Positions 1-12,089 of a DNA stretch of 64,000 nt are shown in pieces. The stretch comes from Bidens hawaiensis (taxonomy: Eukaryota; Streptophyta; Magnoliopsida; Asterales; Asteraceae). How positions within the stretch are numbered: position 1 is the stretch's first letter; each line of letters starts with the position of its first letter. The notes beneath the pieces are model-generated. The model was not told where the DNA came from and searched no databases. It saw nothing but the letters and a program-made list of their open reading frames with translations. The stretch spans positions 372,001-436,000 of the forward strand of contig JAIQDT010001729.1 in assembly GCA_021521415.1 (NCBI GenBank), read 5' to 3'. A program made the position numbers and the translations under genes.

Positions 1-1138
1 TGAACCAATTAATATTTGATCCGTTTATAACTGATGTAAAATATGTCTTTTATCATAGACGTTAATCATAGAAGTTAATATATCAGGTTGTGCAAATAAA
101 ATACTATAAATATACAACAAAAAAGAAATCATTTCCAATTTTAGAAGTACGTTATTAAATTCTAATTTCCGCAAAAATCGAGTGTTAACTGTCATTAAAT
201 CCACCAGAAGTGATTAATATCAATCACAGCATTAAGGAATTCAGAGATAACTAGCATCTGCTTATTTTTAAAAACTTAAAAGATCATTTTGATACATTTA
301 ATACAAAGCATATGCATCCGTTATCTATCTGAAATATAATTTTTGTTCTTAGGTTATTAGTCAAGATTTATCAGTTGTCAGTAGATAAACTTGCATAGCA
401 TCAATTTTTTGGGGCAAGAACACATAAACAGAAAAAAAAATTATATTGCTATTTGATTTTTTATAATAGCAAAATTAAATGTAATGATATTAGTTATGCA
501 GTTGAGAGAACATATATTTTGTTAACGGAGAACACAAAAAACAAAATTTAATCCGTTGGTATGTCAGTTGTAACTGAAGGCTTGAAGCATGACATTTAAT
601 AAAAAAAATATTTATAACTTGATGATTTATAAGCATATATACTTTGATATTAATCATGTAATAGCAATTTGGCTACACGTATTAGCTTCTATACTGCATG
701 GAATCTTAATTCCGTTAATTTATTTCCAGCCATTTCAGAAGGCAGAGAAGATACCAAAAACAATGGTTTCTTGATACGGCATACACACTAATAAAAGATA
801 GGTCTGATTGATATTATCTATAAATTATTAATCTATCGACTATCATATATAAAAATTAGGATATATACATGCTATTTAAAGTTTGAACAAAAAAGTTTCA
901 GTTATTAACTAGCATTCTTTGTGGTCTTACCGCATTTATAAAGCCGACAATAGGTAATCATCACGGTCAGACGACAAGGTACAAATTAACGATAATTATA
1001 ATTAAGGGATAAAATTACATCATGCCAGCAATTCTTGATTATTTTTTATCATATATTAATGTGGTTTTTAATAATAAAAAACTATTTTTTTTGTTTTAAA
1101 AATACAAAAGAAATATGAAAATATGCAATGCTTTACAT
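1..1138. other. AT-rich non-coding stretch
   Basis: No reading frame resembles a protein; the short frame at 589-774 is compositionally random. The C-terminal exons of the SEUSS-like gene to the right are not visible here. This is therefore either part of a very long intron of that gene or sequence beyond a truncated gene copy. Confidence 0.5.
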
Positions 1139-1857
1139 CATAGTTATTAAAAGACCTCGCTTCTTGCGCCTAGGCATATTTGCTAGGCAAGGCTCAATAA
1201 ATGTGCTTCTACCTAGGCGAGCCCTTCGTTATTGTCTAGTTTGTTAGGCAGAAAAGGAAAAAAGGATCGATCTTCAAAATTGATTATACTAGTCCTGTAT
1301 TATAAAATTTAACAATTGGGCTTGAAGAATTAAACTGATTCCAACAAACACCGGAGCCTGGAATTAGGGCTGCAGCGTCAAAACCGTGTGATTGCAGAAG
1401 AGAATTGCAAAAGAGTGTCATCTGATTCTTTGCTATACGAGCAAATTATTAAAGCCGAATATTGGTGTTGTGTGGAACCAAGAAGGCGACAAGAACATGA
1501 GAAGATAAAAAGCCGAGCAAAAGAAACGCAAGGAGTGTGACTGAAACTTAGATCTAGGAGAGCTCAAAGTTATCACATTGAACATTCTTTTATTCAAGTT
1601 TTGAAATTACATTTTATTCTTGACTATTTTAGAACTTTTGGTGCTAGTTAGATGATATCAAATGTTATATAATAGCTTTTGTTTATTTTATTTGAAAAAT
1701 AGTATTATTTTTTCTATATAGTATAATATTATCAACAACTTTTTATTTAAGTGTGCTTTTTTTATTTCTCAGGCCCTCGCCTTTTTTTGAGCCTTGCACC
1801 TAGGCCCCAAGCGAGGCCTACGTGCCTTGAGTAGGCCTAGCACATTTGATAACTATG
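1139..1857. mobile_element. Non-autonomous hAT-like element
   Basis: The ends are inverted: CATAGTTATTAAA at 1139 and TTTGATAACTATG ending at 1857. They are flanked by similar 8-mers, ctttacat (1131-1138) and ctttattt (1858-1865), which fits a decayed 8-bp hAT target duplication. The subterminal DNA repeats AGGC/CCTAGGC motifs (for example cgcctaggc near 1167, aggcctag near 1833). No transposase frame is present in the 719 bp. The family assignment is inferred from end sequence and duplication length. Confidence 0.5.
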
Positions 1858-2702
1858 CTTTATTTATACATGTATCCATGTTTTGTTTAGTCTTGTAATG
1901 GTCTAAATGCAAAAGTTTGCTTCTATTGCATTTTATATAAAAATATGCACAATTGTGCACGTCATTAACTTATTACAATGTATATCTAAATTATAAATAG
2001 ACCATTGTATAATAGACCTTTTAACTTAGTTACTAATGTTTTAGAGTCTAATCTCATAATACATTAATTTTTTATTTTTATTTTTTGTTTCTTATTGTAA
2101 TATAAAGCCATAAAGGTATAAACTGTGAATTTAACTTGTGGTGAATCAAGAAGAGAATAAGTAACCTAAAGCAAATATAAAAATTTGATTGGATATTATA
2201 ACGGCTTACATGTGCAAATAACACACATATGGCAGCAAAAATAGTTAACATATTACATATTACCATCTTTAAACTAGAACTTTATGTCCTGTATTATGAG
2301 ACTGTGTGTGAAAATATAGTGCACATACGTGGATGATTTATCATATGAAAAATGAAATATTAATAAAATTAAAAAATAGAAACAAATTTCTAAATATCCT
2401 AATCAAGAATAGATTTCTATACCTAAACAAACAAAATATGATGCCTACAGTATATTCATAATCGTCTGAATCAAATCTAGATCATAATTTATTCTTAACT
2501 GTTTTCAGTTTGTTTTTTCCTTATTTTGTACCTAAGACCTATCCGTTAACATCTCACACAATGATTGATCAAAGAATGTACCATAGATTACCAGTGCCAT
2601 ATACATGCTTCATAATGCCAACATATAGACTTCTAGAACCCAAGTGAATACTAGCACTTTGTAACATGGTATTTAAGAGACAACAAAGTTCAAAACACTT
2701 AC
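1858..2702. other. Non-coding, probable SEUSS-like intron
   Basis: This follows directly after the donor site of the last visible SEUSS-like exon (donor GTAAGT reading leftwards from 2702). It is AT-rich and I see no coding similarity on the minus strand, so the next exon lies further left or has been lost. Confidence 0.5.
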
Positions 2703-5193
2703 CCATGGGCCCCGTCCTAGTTTCTCGGCTAAAATCAATCAAATCCTTCATGCTATTGACCACTTCTGATATCTAGTTTCAAGCAAATAGGAAACTTAAA
2801 ACATGTGTGATCAAAATAAAATGAAGCGTGTAAACTGATAAGTAATTACAAAAGAAGATTACCTGAAGGCACCGGACATATCTCTTTGTGTATCCTAAAT
2901 CATTAACCAACGGCACCTCCAATGCTTTTGTCAACTGACGAGCTGAAGCAACAAACCTGAAACATTAATTAAGATTTATATAAGCATGTGCTAAAAGCAT
3001 AACAAATTGTCCCGACACAATCATCATTTAGAATATATTATACGGTCCCCATTAATTCATAGGAATCATAAGACTCAACTAACAAACTAAGCAACTCAGT
3101 GGAGATTATGATGATACATTCACAATAATTCTGCATCCAGTTATATGACGGTCTTAAATGGCTATGCTTTTGCTTTCTGCCTTTAAATTTACATTTCAAA
3201 CCTAAACAGAAATATTTGGCAACTTAATGGGAAAACAATATTAGTTTATAAAATTGAATTTTGTGTATGAAGCTATAAAATCTATGCATATGTTGACTGT
3301 TTGCCTTTAACGAGGTTAAGCTTCAAAGCAAAAGAAGAAAAAACACAATGCCTCATTTTGATTGTTACGTATTCCGTCTTATGTTTTAAGACAAAGTTTT
3401 CCAAATGCCTTACAATTGTTCTGCATTTAGAGACAACTAAAATAGCATTAGTAAGCGTGTTGCATGAAAACCTACATGTTACAATTGTTCTGCAATTCTG
3501 GTTGGGATACACTTGATGAAGCATTTTGAGTTGAAGCCTGGTATTTCTGAGCTGCATTAGCTAGTTGACTAACCTGTAAAAGAAAACCAGCATCCTGGTT
3601 ACACTAAAAGTCTAAAACCATCAAACACCTTTTGCTTTTCCTATATTGAACTTTATACACATAAAACATTTGAATATTATTACAAAACTATATCTTCACA
3701 ATAACACTATTAACTTATTTTGATATAAAAAAATAAAAACAGTAATTATTGACAATAACCTGGGGTATGAGCAATCTCCTAGGAATAAGCTCTTCATGAC
3801 GCCGAGCACAGAATTCCCACGAGCATATCTGTGAAAAAGGATTTGGTAAATGCATGCACACAAAAACTAATATGTCAACCTTTTAGGACCACATGAAATG
3901 GAAACAGACCTTCAAATCTGCAGAGAAGACTATTCGCAGTTGACCATCACGAACAACCCTAAGTTGTTCAAAAACACTTTCTTGTATGGCTTTTGCATAG
4001 TCAAGCACTATTTGACCAGATGATTTCTGATACTCTCTCGGCATATCAACATATAAAAGCTCCTCCAAAGTACCACTTTCGTACTTTATTTTGAATAGCC
4101 TTGGTAGAACTTCTGCAGTCGCCTCTGATGTCACATTTACATACATATATTATATCAGAACACAAACAAACACCTAAAAAAATATGGAAAACCCTTAAAA
4201 AAAACTAAGTCATTGTTTGAATGAAATTATTGGTCTGCAAAAAAGAAAAGACATACCAAAGCCGCGGCCTGGCTTCTTATTGCATATCTCACAGTGCCAT
4301 ACATCCTGCACAAACATAGCAGTAAGCCAGTTATACATGACCTCCATTAACAAGCAACAATGAAACCACTGTTTCTCCAAAACAAAGGGTTGTTAACGTA
4401 GGGGTACACATGAAACCCAAATCCGACCCGTAACAAAAGAAAGAACCCAAACAAAAACAACGATTTGGTTTCATGTTTTCATAATAAACAAATTTTTGGT
4501 TCAGTTTTGATTTTGCATGCAATTAAAACCGAAAGAATTGAACCGAACCAAACCAAACCAAACCAAGTTTATAAATTTTCATTTTAGATTTTGAATGTTA
4601 AGTCATTTATAATAATTTAAAAAAATGGTAGAACTCAAATGTATAATAATCAGTCAACATTAATTAACAAAAATATTTATCCCTAAATTCATAAATCTGC
4701 GCCATGTTTTCCTGCCAAAAATTTCAAGCTCAATTGTTAAAACAAAACCGAACCCACGCCAAAATAGAACAGTTCAACTCAAAACCGACCCATGCACACA
4801 TCTAGTAGAAAGTTAGCAAGTCTGCCTTAGTTGCATAATATCTCACCTGAGGAAAAACTCCAGTAGTATGGCGTCCATTACCGTACAAAGAAACACACCA
4901 TTTTTTCCTGGCATTAGGAGCAAAGTACTCGGCCACAAATTTTCTCCAAAACTCAATGTTGTTGTCCTGCAAAACAAATAAAATCATATAGTGTGTTGTT
5001 GCTGATACATATAATGTGTCAATAGACGGACTTTGTGCAAATCTTACTTCAGGCCTATGCTGTTGCTGATACATATAATGTGTAAGCCGTCTTGCACACA
5101 TCCCCGGTTCATGCACAGGCTTTGCAGGAGATCTCGTTGCTTGTTGGAACTGTGGCTGAAGTGAAGAACGTTGCTGAGGAATATTTTTCAACA

Positions 5194-5236
<43 letters not shown>

Positions 5237-5965
5237 TTGCTGATGTTGTAACTGTAAGAATCTCTGTTGATGCAGAAGATTAATTTGTGCAGCAGAAGAT
5301 TGAGGAGATTGTCTGGACATTTGAAGCAACTGTTGTTGCTGCTGTTGTTGCAGAAATAATGATTGATCAGAATGTTGTGGCTCCATTTTTACAGGTGGAA
5401 AGTTTCTAATGGTCTGCTGAATCGCTTGCGGTTCCATTTTCACCTGACCAAGGTTTCTCAAAGCTTGCATCTGTTGAGAATTTGACTCGTTTGTCACTGC
5501 CTGTTGCTCCATTTTCACTTGGCTAGTTTGATACTGCTGCTGCTGAATGTTATTATTAGTGACAGAATACTGCTGACTCTGCTGCAAGTTTGGGGATGAG
5601 TTTGAAAAATGTTGCCCCGGTGCATTTGAGTTGACCATATTTGACGGACCAAGAGAAGACGAAGGAGTATTAAACCCCATCCCATGTCCTATGCTAGATA
5701 ACGGATCAGAATCAGGCCCGTTATCAACCATACCCCTTATAGAACTCCCGGAATTCTGCCCGCCATTACCATAAGACTGATGAAGAAGTGAAGACACATT
5801 CCCAAGTACGTTCATGTTATTAAACTGAGTCCGTGGTGACACGAGAGACGGAAATCCAGATTGATTCCCCCCTTGACCACCCAATAAACCCGAGTTTGAC
5901 CTTAACATGGAAGACGGAACAGACTGTGCACCGTTAAGCGAAGTCGGTGGCCCCGGTGGCACCAT
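2703..5965 (-). CDS. SEU: SEUSS-like LDB-domain transcriptional co-regulator, 5' part (8 exons)
   Basis: SEUSS proteins are nuclear adaptors that pair with LEUNIG-type corepressors to repress floral and other developmental genes. Exons I assign on the minus strand are 5965-5048, 4966-4847, 4305-4257, 4124-3910, 3828-3760, 3573-3476, 2956-2863 and 2772-2703, all with GT-AG introns. They give 544 codons in phase. The start MVPPGPP followed by LRSNSGLLGGQGG is typical of the family. A Q/N/S-rich region with about 16 consecutive Gln precedes the LDB dimerisation domain, which begins near residue 287 (PGMCARRLTHYMYQQQHRPE) and runs through EFWRKFVAEYFAP, KKWCVSLYG, LPRLFKIKYESGTLEELL, RRLLIPQ and VVNSMKDLIDFSRETRTGP. 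The family's Q/N-rich C-terminal tail is missing: the last exon ends in phase 1 at a good donor and no continuation is seen in the remaining 2.7 kb. It is either a gene with a very long intron or a 3'-truncated copy. The intron at 4306-4846 carries an old insertion. Confidence 0.93.
4398..4804. mobile_element. hAT-type MITE relic inside a SEUSS-like intron
   Basis: The outer sequences form an imperfect inverted pair: taggggtacacat at the left and atgcacacatcta at the right. The interior is full of AACCGAACCAAACC-type motifs. This matches the TAGNGGTGTNCA end style of plant hAT MITEs and of the large hAT element at 9040. No clear 8-bp duplication remains, so the boundaries are approximate. Confidence 0.4.
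5195..5242 (-). repeat. CAG/CAA tract encoding polyglutamine
   Basis: Sixteen consecutive Gln codons, mixed CAG and CAA, lie in exon 1 of the SEUSS-like gene, upstream of the LDB domain. Shorter Gln runs sit near 5340-5355. Such tracts vary in length between alleles in this family; interruption by CAA should reduce slippage. Confidence 0.85.
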
Positions 5966-6620
5966 CTTCCCAAAAATGCAACCAAATTAATACTAACTTC
6001 TCTAAATTACAAGTACAACCTAGAACGCATAAACTCTAACAAAACAATGTCCCAAAGGATCTACAACACTAAAATTGCGTGACACAGAAGAAGTCATGTA
6101 TCACTCAAACCAGCTGGAAAGTACCGATATCCGTCCATTTCATTCATTAATCAATATCTGCATAGTTTATCATAACTCTTATAAATCAGTTAACCTATAT
6201 ACATTTTTTTTTCAAAAACATAATAAGCATTCAATAATAATAATATCTCTCACCTTCAACAACACAAACTAGAAGCTAAGTCTTCCAATGCCGAAGTTCG
6301 AATCCTGAAAGCAGAAAATGAAAACCTAGCTTATGAAACAAACGATTTAAAGGTAGAATTGAATTATGACAAATCAAACGCAGCTAAAGTAATGAATCAC
6401 AGTGTAATTCATAGAGCTAGGGTTACAAACAATAAACAGCTTAATATATAGTGAATCAGAACAAGAGGTCAACTGAAAAGCTAATGAATCAACAGTGAAC
6501 GCACCAGAGGAATGAATTGAATTGAACTGAATGGTGATGCAAATCGTTGTGCAGAAGAAGACAGTTGTTATTGCATACAGACATATAATAATAATAATTA
6601 TATTAGGGTTCAATCTGGCT

Positions 6621-6622
<2 letters not shown>

Positions 6623-6656
<34 letters not shown>

Positions 6657-6740
6657 CCTTGCGGACGTCAAAGTAGAATTGTATCGGATTGAATTTTCTT
6701 CATTCTTCTCTTTCTCTTTCTCTCTCTTCAATGGAAGGAA
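6623..6740 (-). promoter_or_regulatory. (GA/CT)n and pyrimidine-rich 5' region of the SEUSS-like gene
   Basis: A pure GA run of about 30 bp (6623-6652 on the plus strand) is followed to 6730 by CTTTCTCTTTCTCTCTC. Read on the gene's strand this is a CT/GA-rich leader, typical of plant core promoters and 5' UTRs. It lies 650-770 bp upstream of the start codon at 5965, so a leader intron is likely (an AG precedes the ATG closely). The transcription start cannot be read from sequence. Confidence 0.45.
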
Positions 6741-9031
6741 GGAAGTCAAATCCACTTCATATCATATCATATATTATATGATATGTATGTATGTATGAAT
6801 GTATCTATGGGAATGTGAAGATTTTATATCTACCATCATACATCATCGTTATTGCATCATCCACTTTTTTAGATTTTTTTTAAAAACAAACTGATTTATG
6901 CGTTTCTAAACCTACTTTTAAAATGACACGAGTTGTATACAAACTCTTATCACTTTAGTGCAAGGTCGGGCCGGGTGGTCGACTGGCGATAGCCTGACAT
7001 CTCTATAGGCTCGAAATTTATCTTTTTTAGATTATATATACTTATTTATTTAAAAAAAATATGTATTCTTAATGTTTAAACTCAACTAGTTGACTAATTT
7101 AAGACCCAAATATTTATTTTGTCATTGATCCAAAACTTTTTTTATAATTCTTGAAGATGATCCTACTTCAGTGAAAATTTTAACATTTTGATGTAGTTAT
7201 GCTAATGACTTTTAGATGTTGATTGCTTTCTCATAACAATTTCTTGTGCGGCTAAATTTATATTTTTAGACAATGAAGTATGTAACAATAAATTTCATTT
7301 TCTTTTTATACTTTAAAAAGTAACATAAATTATTTTTTATATACAAAATAACAAATGTTTATATTTACTTGCATAAATTCTAAAGAGTTCCTCAAATATG
7401 AATAAGTATGAGGGGCTAAAGTATTTGACACATGCAAATGATACTTTCATTTATCTCTTTAAGCCCTATTCTCTCTCTAAGAAGAAAGAAGCCCAAAAAA
7501 AATCTTTCATGTACTAATAAAACGGACGCCAAGACAAGAACTATGTTTTTTTATGTCATGTGTATTACTTGGTTTCAATAGTATATATGTGTTTATTGTT
7601 TATTGATCCTTGGGTGGTGGTGCACTTTAAGCGTATGTTTGGACCTTTATTTTTATATGAGGGGATTAATGTGGTGTTCTAGCCTTTTTTTGTGTTTAGA
7701 TAACTTGTGATGGCATGAGCATTTAAAGCTGATTTTAAATATGTGTTTTAAAATAGTAGCTTAGAACTCACATTATCCTTGTCTAGAAGGCGATTAGGTA
7801 GCTCTTCTCTTCTTTAACTAGTCACATGAATAGCCTATTGGGTGTAACTCGACTTATTTAAGTGTGTATTCAAGTAGATGTGAGGTCTCGTCTAGCAAGG
7901 GTAAGGTTCATGAGTGACCAATGACATGAGATCGATTATGGCATCGGATGAAAACTTTGCTTAGGATTACATCGAGCTTTACGGATTATGTTTTGTTTAG
8001 AAATTAGTTTAATTTGGAATCTTTGTTATGTTTAAGATTTTTATTCCTTTTAAGAAGTCTCTTGTGCATGCGTTAATGAGCTAAGGGTTTTTTTTTCTTT
8101 TTTCTAATTCCAATAAGTACCAGACTTCTAATTTCTATAAGTTACCAGACCTAAAATTTGGGGGTGATGTTTCCAACTTTTTTAACGACTAAATATTTGT
8201 ACACCATGGGGTTTGAACCCCAACCTCCTATTTAACATACTAACCACCTTATTACCCCCACCCATAACTAATTTAGAAATATTAATATATATTGTTGTAA
8301 ATTAATAAGGAAGACGCTACATATTATGAACATTCATTTTCTTTTCAATCTTAAAAGTTAAAATTAAACGGACATACCTGGTAAAAACTCCACTAGTTAT
8401 TGATACTTATGGTACGAGGAGTGTCAGACCGAAAGCAAACCTTGGTTTGTATAACTTTGTTTTTATGTATAAGCACATGTTTAGATGTTCACGTTACAAT
8501 TAAAACTTAACATTATTCTTTAATATTCATGATTAGTATCCCCAAATGGATAATTTAATAATTGTCGTTATATACATGCCATCTCAAAATTCACAACAAA
8601 AAAAGGAAAAAACACCAGCAACCTAAAGTTGTATAGGTTGAAACCTTTTACGAGTTGAGTCCAACAACAAAATCATCGGTATTTTTTTTCTTCTAATTTT
8701 ACGATTGAATTAAATCGGGTTGAAAGTGTTACTGTTGTGCATGTATAGAAATCTAAAACACGTTATTAAATAATAAATAGTATAAATGTGTATTTGAGTA
8801 ACAAAATACTACAAATTGAATAGTGTTCCCGTCTTCATACGTGTATAAAAATCTAATACACTTTAATAGGAGAGTGAACTTGTTTTACAATGGAACGAAT
8901 AGAGACATAAACATGTTGCTAGATAAGACGTGAAAAAAATACACATGCAACATAATAAAGTTTTGAGACAAATATTAATAACGATTAGTGATATTCTTTT
9001 CAGCGTCAAAAAGTGGTGAACCTTTTTATGA
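6741..9031. other. Intergenic AT-rich sequence
   Basis: This separates the SEUSS-like promoter from the hAT element. I see no protein-coding frame of substance; short frames such as 8863-9063 look random. The one structured item is the tRNA-like stretch at 8195-8270. Confidence 0.6.
8195..8270 (-). repeat. Possible tRNA-derived SINE head
   Basis: On the minus strand the stretch reads like a polymerase III promoter. An A-box-like TGGTTAGTATG is followed by GGGGTTCAAACCCC, close to a B box and T-arm. No cloverleaf closes, so it is not a tRNA gene. A SINE or tRNA relic is the best guess. Confidence 0.25.
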
Positions 9032-9039
9032 CTTACAAG
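9032..9039. repeat. Left 8-bp target duplication of the hAT element
   Basis: CTTACAAG lies immediately before the terminal repeat TAGAGGTGCACAAA. The identical 8-mer follows the right end at 22128-22135. The perfect match points to a fairly recent insertion. Confidence 0.9.
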
Positions 9040-9329
9040 TAGAGGTGCACAAATCGGGTTCAACTGGAAAACCCGAACCGGTTCGAAACCGGTTTTTCAC
9101 ACCGGGTTGTAAAATGGCACCGGTTCCAATCAAGAACCGGTTCGGTTCCCGACCCGAACCGATGCCCAGATATGCTAACTTTTAAGAACCGGGTAGGGTA
9201 TGAACCGGAACTGGTTTTTACGTAAAAACCGGTTCCACCGGTTTTTTTTTAAATTTAAATATTATAGCCGCTAGGAACCGGTTCCAACGGCTATATAGCC
9301 GTTTTTGACCGTTGGAACCAGTTTTTTAA

Positions 9330-9339
9330 CTATAAATAG
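9330..9339 (+). promoter_or_regulatory. TATA box for the left-end BED ORF
   Basis: CTATAAATAGG lies about 110 bp upstream of the ATG at 9446, on the plus strand, inside the hAT left subterminal region. The spacing is right for a plant TATA promoter with a short leader. Confidence 0.45.
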
Positions 9340-9445
9340 GTTATTTTTTTACTCTAAATAGCAAGGTTTGTTTGTGTACTTGTTAAACCACTTCCAAAAC
9401 TATAAAACACACTCTAAACCACAATTAACCTTAAACTGACAACAA

Positions 9446-9670
9446 ATGGCAACTAATGATGACGTTGTTATGGTGATCGAAACAACAAGATGCCCCGATG
9501 TTTGGGTTCATTATGATTTGTGTCTCATGACCGACTCACATGAGTTGGCACGTTGCAAATATTGCTCGAAGTTTCTTAAAGTAGGGTCCAACTCGACATT
9601 ACGAAAACATACGAATAAGTATTGTCGAGAGAAAAAAAGTTTGGATGCTAAAAAAACGGAAGTGGGATAG
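9446..9670 (+). CDS. Stand-alone BED zinc-finger protein of the hAT element (74 aa)
   Basis: BED fingers bind DNA and are the usual N-terminal domain of hAT transposases. Here a 74-residue frame holds little else: a W-x-HYDL start, the metal pair CKYC, the S-N-S-T-L-R-K-H core and a closing Cys (spacing H-x4-C). It faces inward from the left end, convergent with the transposase gene, whose own BED finger starts near 21520 and has the closely similar core SNSTLRKHIEK. No catalytic core follows; the frame ends at TAG and downstream sequence is AT-rich. It could be a remnant of a duplicated transposase 5' end, or a small expressed DNA-binding protein that competes for the terminal sites. Which of these is true cannot be told from sequence. 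Confidence 0.6.
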   Translation: MATNDDVVMVIETTRCPDVWVHYDLCLMTDSHELARCKYCSKFLKVGSNSTLRKHTNKYCREKKSLDAKKTEVG

Positions 9671-9929
9671 TCGTCCGGCTCTACAACCCAAAAATAAGTA
9701 TTCCCAGATTAAAACGACGGACTTTGTTTTTTATGTTTTAGTTGTTATGTTTAGTATCGTTTATGTTTTAATAATGTTTGTAATAGTTATTTTTTAAATA
9801 AATAAAATGTTCGTCGTTATTAAAAAAGTAACAAAAATTAATCATGATTAACAAAATTAATTATAATAAAACAAATCAAAATTAAATATTAGTTGAACAA
9901 GTTACAAATAATTTTACCAAAACAAATAA

Positions 9930-11638
9930 TTACAACTCTTCTTCGTCTTCATTCTCGTCTTCACCCTCGTCTTCGTTATCGGAAGAAACCCTGTCCTCTG
10001 CCTCCTCATCATGAATATGACGCTCTATTGGTATTTCGTCTTCAAAGTTCGCCTTGTGTTGTACACGATCCACCGCATCCAAATGGTCCTTTAGGCAAAT
10101 GCAAACCTCTAGAGACTCGGGAGTTATTTTTGTTCTTCGCATAGATAACACCCTCCCACTAAGAGAAAAAACCGATTCGGAAGCAACCGTTGAGGCTTGT
10201 ACGGCAAGCAAATCACGAGCCATGGCGGATAGAATGGGAAATTCGTTTTGTTTACCTTTCCACCAAGCCAACAAATCAATATTGCGAATTTCGTCGACCG
10301 TTGCGCCCTCAACATAGTTTGCTCCACTATATCGACCAAGTTCGCTACTTGGTGTGTTTCCTCTTTGCCTCTTAGATGCCGATTCACGAATCCCATTCAT
10401 CAAGTTTATAAGTGGGTCATTGCACGGCCTACTAGTTGTTGTTTTTTTCATAAAAGACGATCTCGTGCTTGGAACATACATTTGAAAATAATGGTCATAA
10501 AGGTCTTGAAGGTTTTTGTTGAACTTGTCCTTCGCTTCCGTCGACAACTTCGGGTCAATCTCGTACATACCTAAGTTGTCAAATATTTCCTCAATCGTTG
10601 TTTCAACCCCATTAACATTCCAATAGGGGTTTAATGCGGCGGCACAAGTAAAGACCGGCGGTATGTTTTCAAAATATTTTATGAACTTTTCTTTCATCAC
10701 CGCAACAATATTTTCGAAGAGTTTGTTCTTCTCCGCAAAGCTTTTAAAAACACAAGACATATAGTACAATTCTTGCAAAACCCAACAACTAGTAGGGTAA
10801 TAGACTCCCGATAACTTTGTTGTTGACTTTTGAACACGTCAAGATACTCCAACAAATAACCGACTTGGACCCAAACACTTTCCGGAAACATATCGGTCTC
10901 GCGTTCTTCAACAAGATTGTTATGAAAAGCTTGTAAAGCTTGGCGTTGGGCAAAAGCACACTTTAACATATGACAAGTTGAGTTCCAACGGGTTGGAACG
11001 TCCCAATTCGGCCCCAAATACTTTCTTTCAACCGACTTGCAATAGTTCTTATATTCAAGATGTCTTCTTTTACCACTTTTGAAGACATCTTGTAACATAA
11101 GTCTAAAATATTTTAAATCATCACAAATGTTTTCATTGTCAAGACCTATTTGAACAACCAAGTTGATGATATGTGCAACACATCAGACATGAAAAAAATC
11201 CCCGAAACAAGGTGGTGAATATTTAATGATAAATTTTTCAGCCGCCTTAGTATTGTTTGAAGCTTTGTCAAACGAAATCGAAAATATTTTATTTCTCAAG
11301 TTGTAAGTCGTTATAACTTCATCAAGTAATTCAAACAATTTTTCGGCGGTATGTGGGAACGGGAAGTTTTCAAAAGCGATGGTGCGTTTCATCAATTGCC
11401 ATGTCACCGGATCAACCCAAAGAGCGGTGACACATATGTATGATTCGGGCAACCCGTGTGGTGCCGACCAAACATCGGTAGTTAAACTAACCATGGCTTC
11501 TAAAGAATGAAAAGACTCGATTAACTCTTTTTTAGCACACTCCCACAACCTGATACAATGACGTCTTAAGGTAGTACGACTTACATGTGTGTATCTCGGT
11601 TGTAGAGTTTCGCGAATCAACGACGTCAACTCCGGGTC
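9930..11638 (-). pseudogene. hAT transposase, catalytic and C-terminal part
   Basis: This is the downstream part of a BED-type hAT transposase; the upstream part is at 21189-21570, separated by the retrotransposon. Visible landmarks include LTTDVWSAPHGLPESYICVTALW in the RNase H-like core, ISFDKASNNTKAAEKF, TRWNSTCHMLK, and the C-terminal dimerisation block with LLAWWKGKQNEFPILSAMARDLLAV and ASESVFSLSGRVL, ending in an acidic tail and TAA at 9930. Two further lesions are present. An in-frame TGA lies at 11183-11185, where the protein similarity continues unchanged on both sides. A one-base frameshift lies between about 10780 and 10835. The gene is therefore dead three ways, and the element would need transposase in trans. 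Confidence 0.9.
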
Positions 11639-11643
11639 ATCAA
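11639..11643. repeat. Left 5-bp target duplication of the gypsy element
   Basis: ATCAA precedes the 5' LTR, and the same 5-mer follows the 3' LTR at 21184-21188. Removing the element and one copy rejoins the transposase frame without a shift. Confidence 0.92.
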
Positions 11644-11801
11644 TGTGACAACTGCCCAATCCGACCCGACCCAGGTACCCGTTTTCGAATCCGATTCTTT
11701 TTATGATTTAAAATTTGATTATTAATCTTTGTAAATTTAACATTAAATAAATTACATATACTTATATTTTTATATTACTTACTAATAATAATAATTTCTT
11801 T

Positions 11802-11915
11802 CCGCCGTCCCGCCTCTTTCTCTCTTTCGTCGCCGTCCCACCTCTTTCTCTCTTTCGTCGCCGTCCCGCCTCTTTCTCTCTTTCGTCGCCGTCCCGCCTC
11901 CTTCTCTTTCTTGTT
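11802..11915 (+). repeat. 28-bp tandem repeat in the 5' LTR
   Basis: The unit begins GCCGTCCCGCCTC and continues TTTCTCTCTTTCGTC. The 5' LTR has one unit more than the 3' LTR (equivalent 19260-19335). Confidence 0.85.
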
Positions 11916-12089
11916 GCCGTCCCGCCCCTCTGCTTAACCCTTTAGCCTGAACTCCCTTTTCTCTTGACTCTTTGCTTGTCCTTTGGTTCTTCCCGCCTAA
12001 GGATGTCTGCGCAGCTCCACGCACCGGACTCTTTTCAAGGAAGCCTGCGCGAAGACCAGCTGTTCCTGCGATACGTGAGACGAACTCTT

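Noticed and set aside
589..774. 61-aa frame
   Set aside because: Random composition in AT-rich DNA, with no motif or neighbouring gene context.
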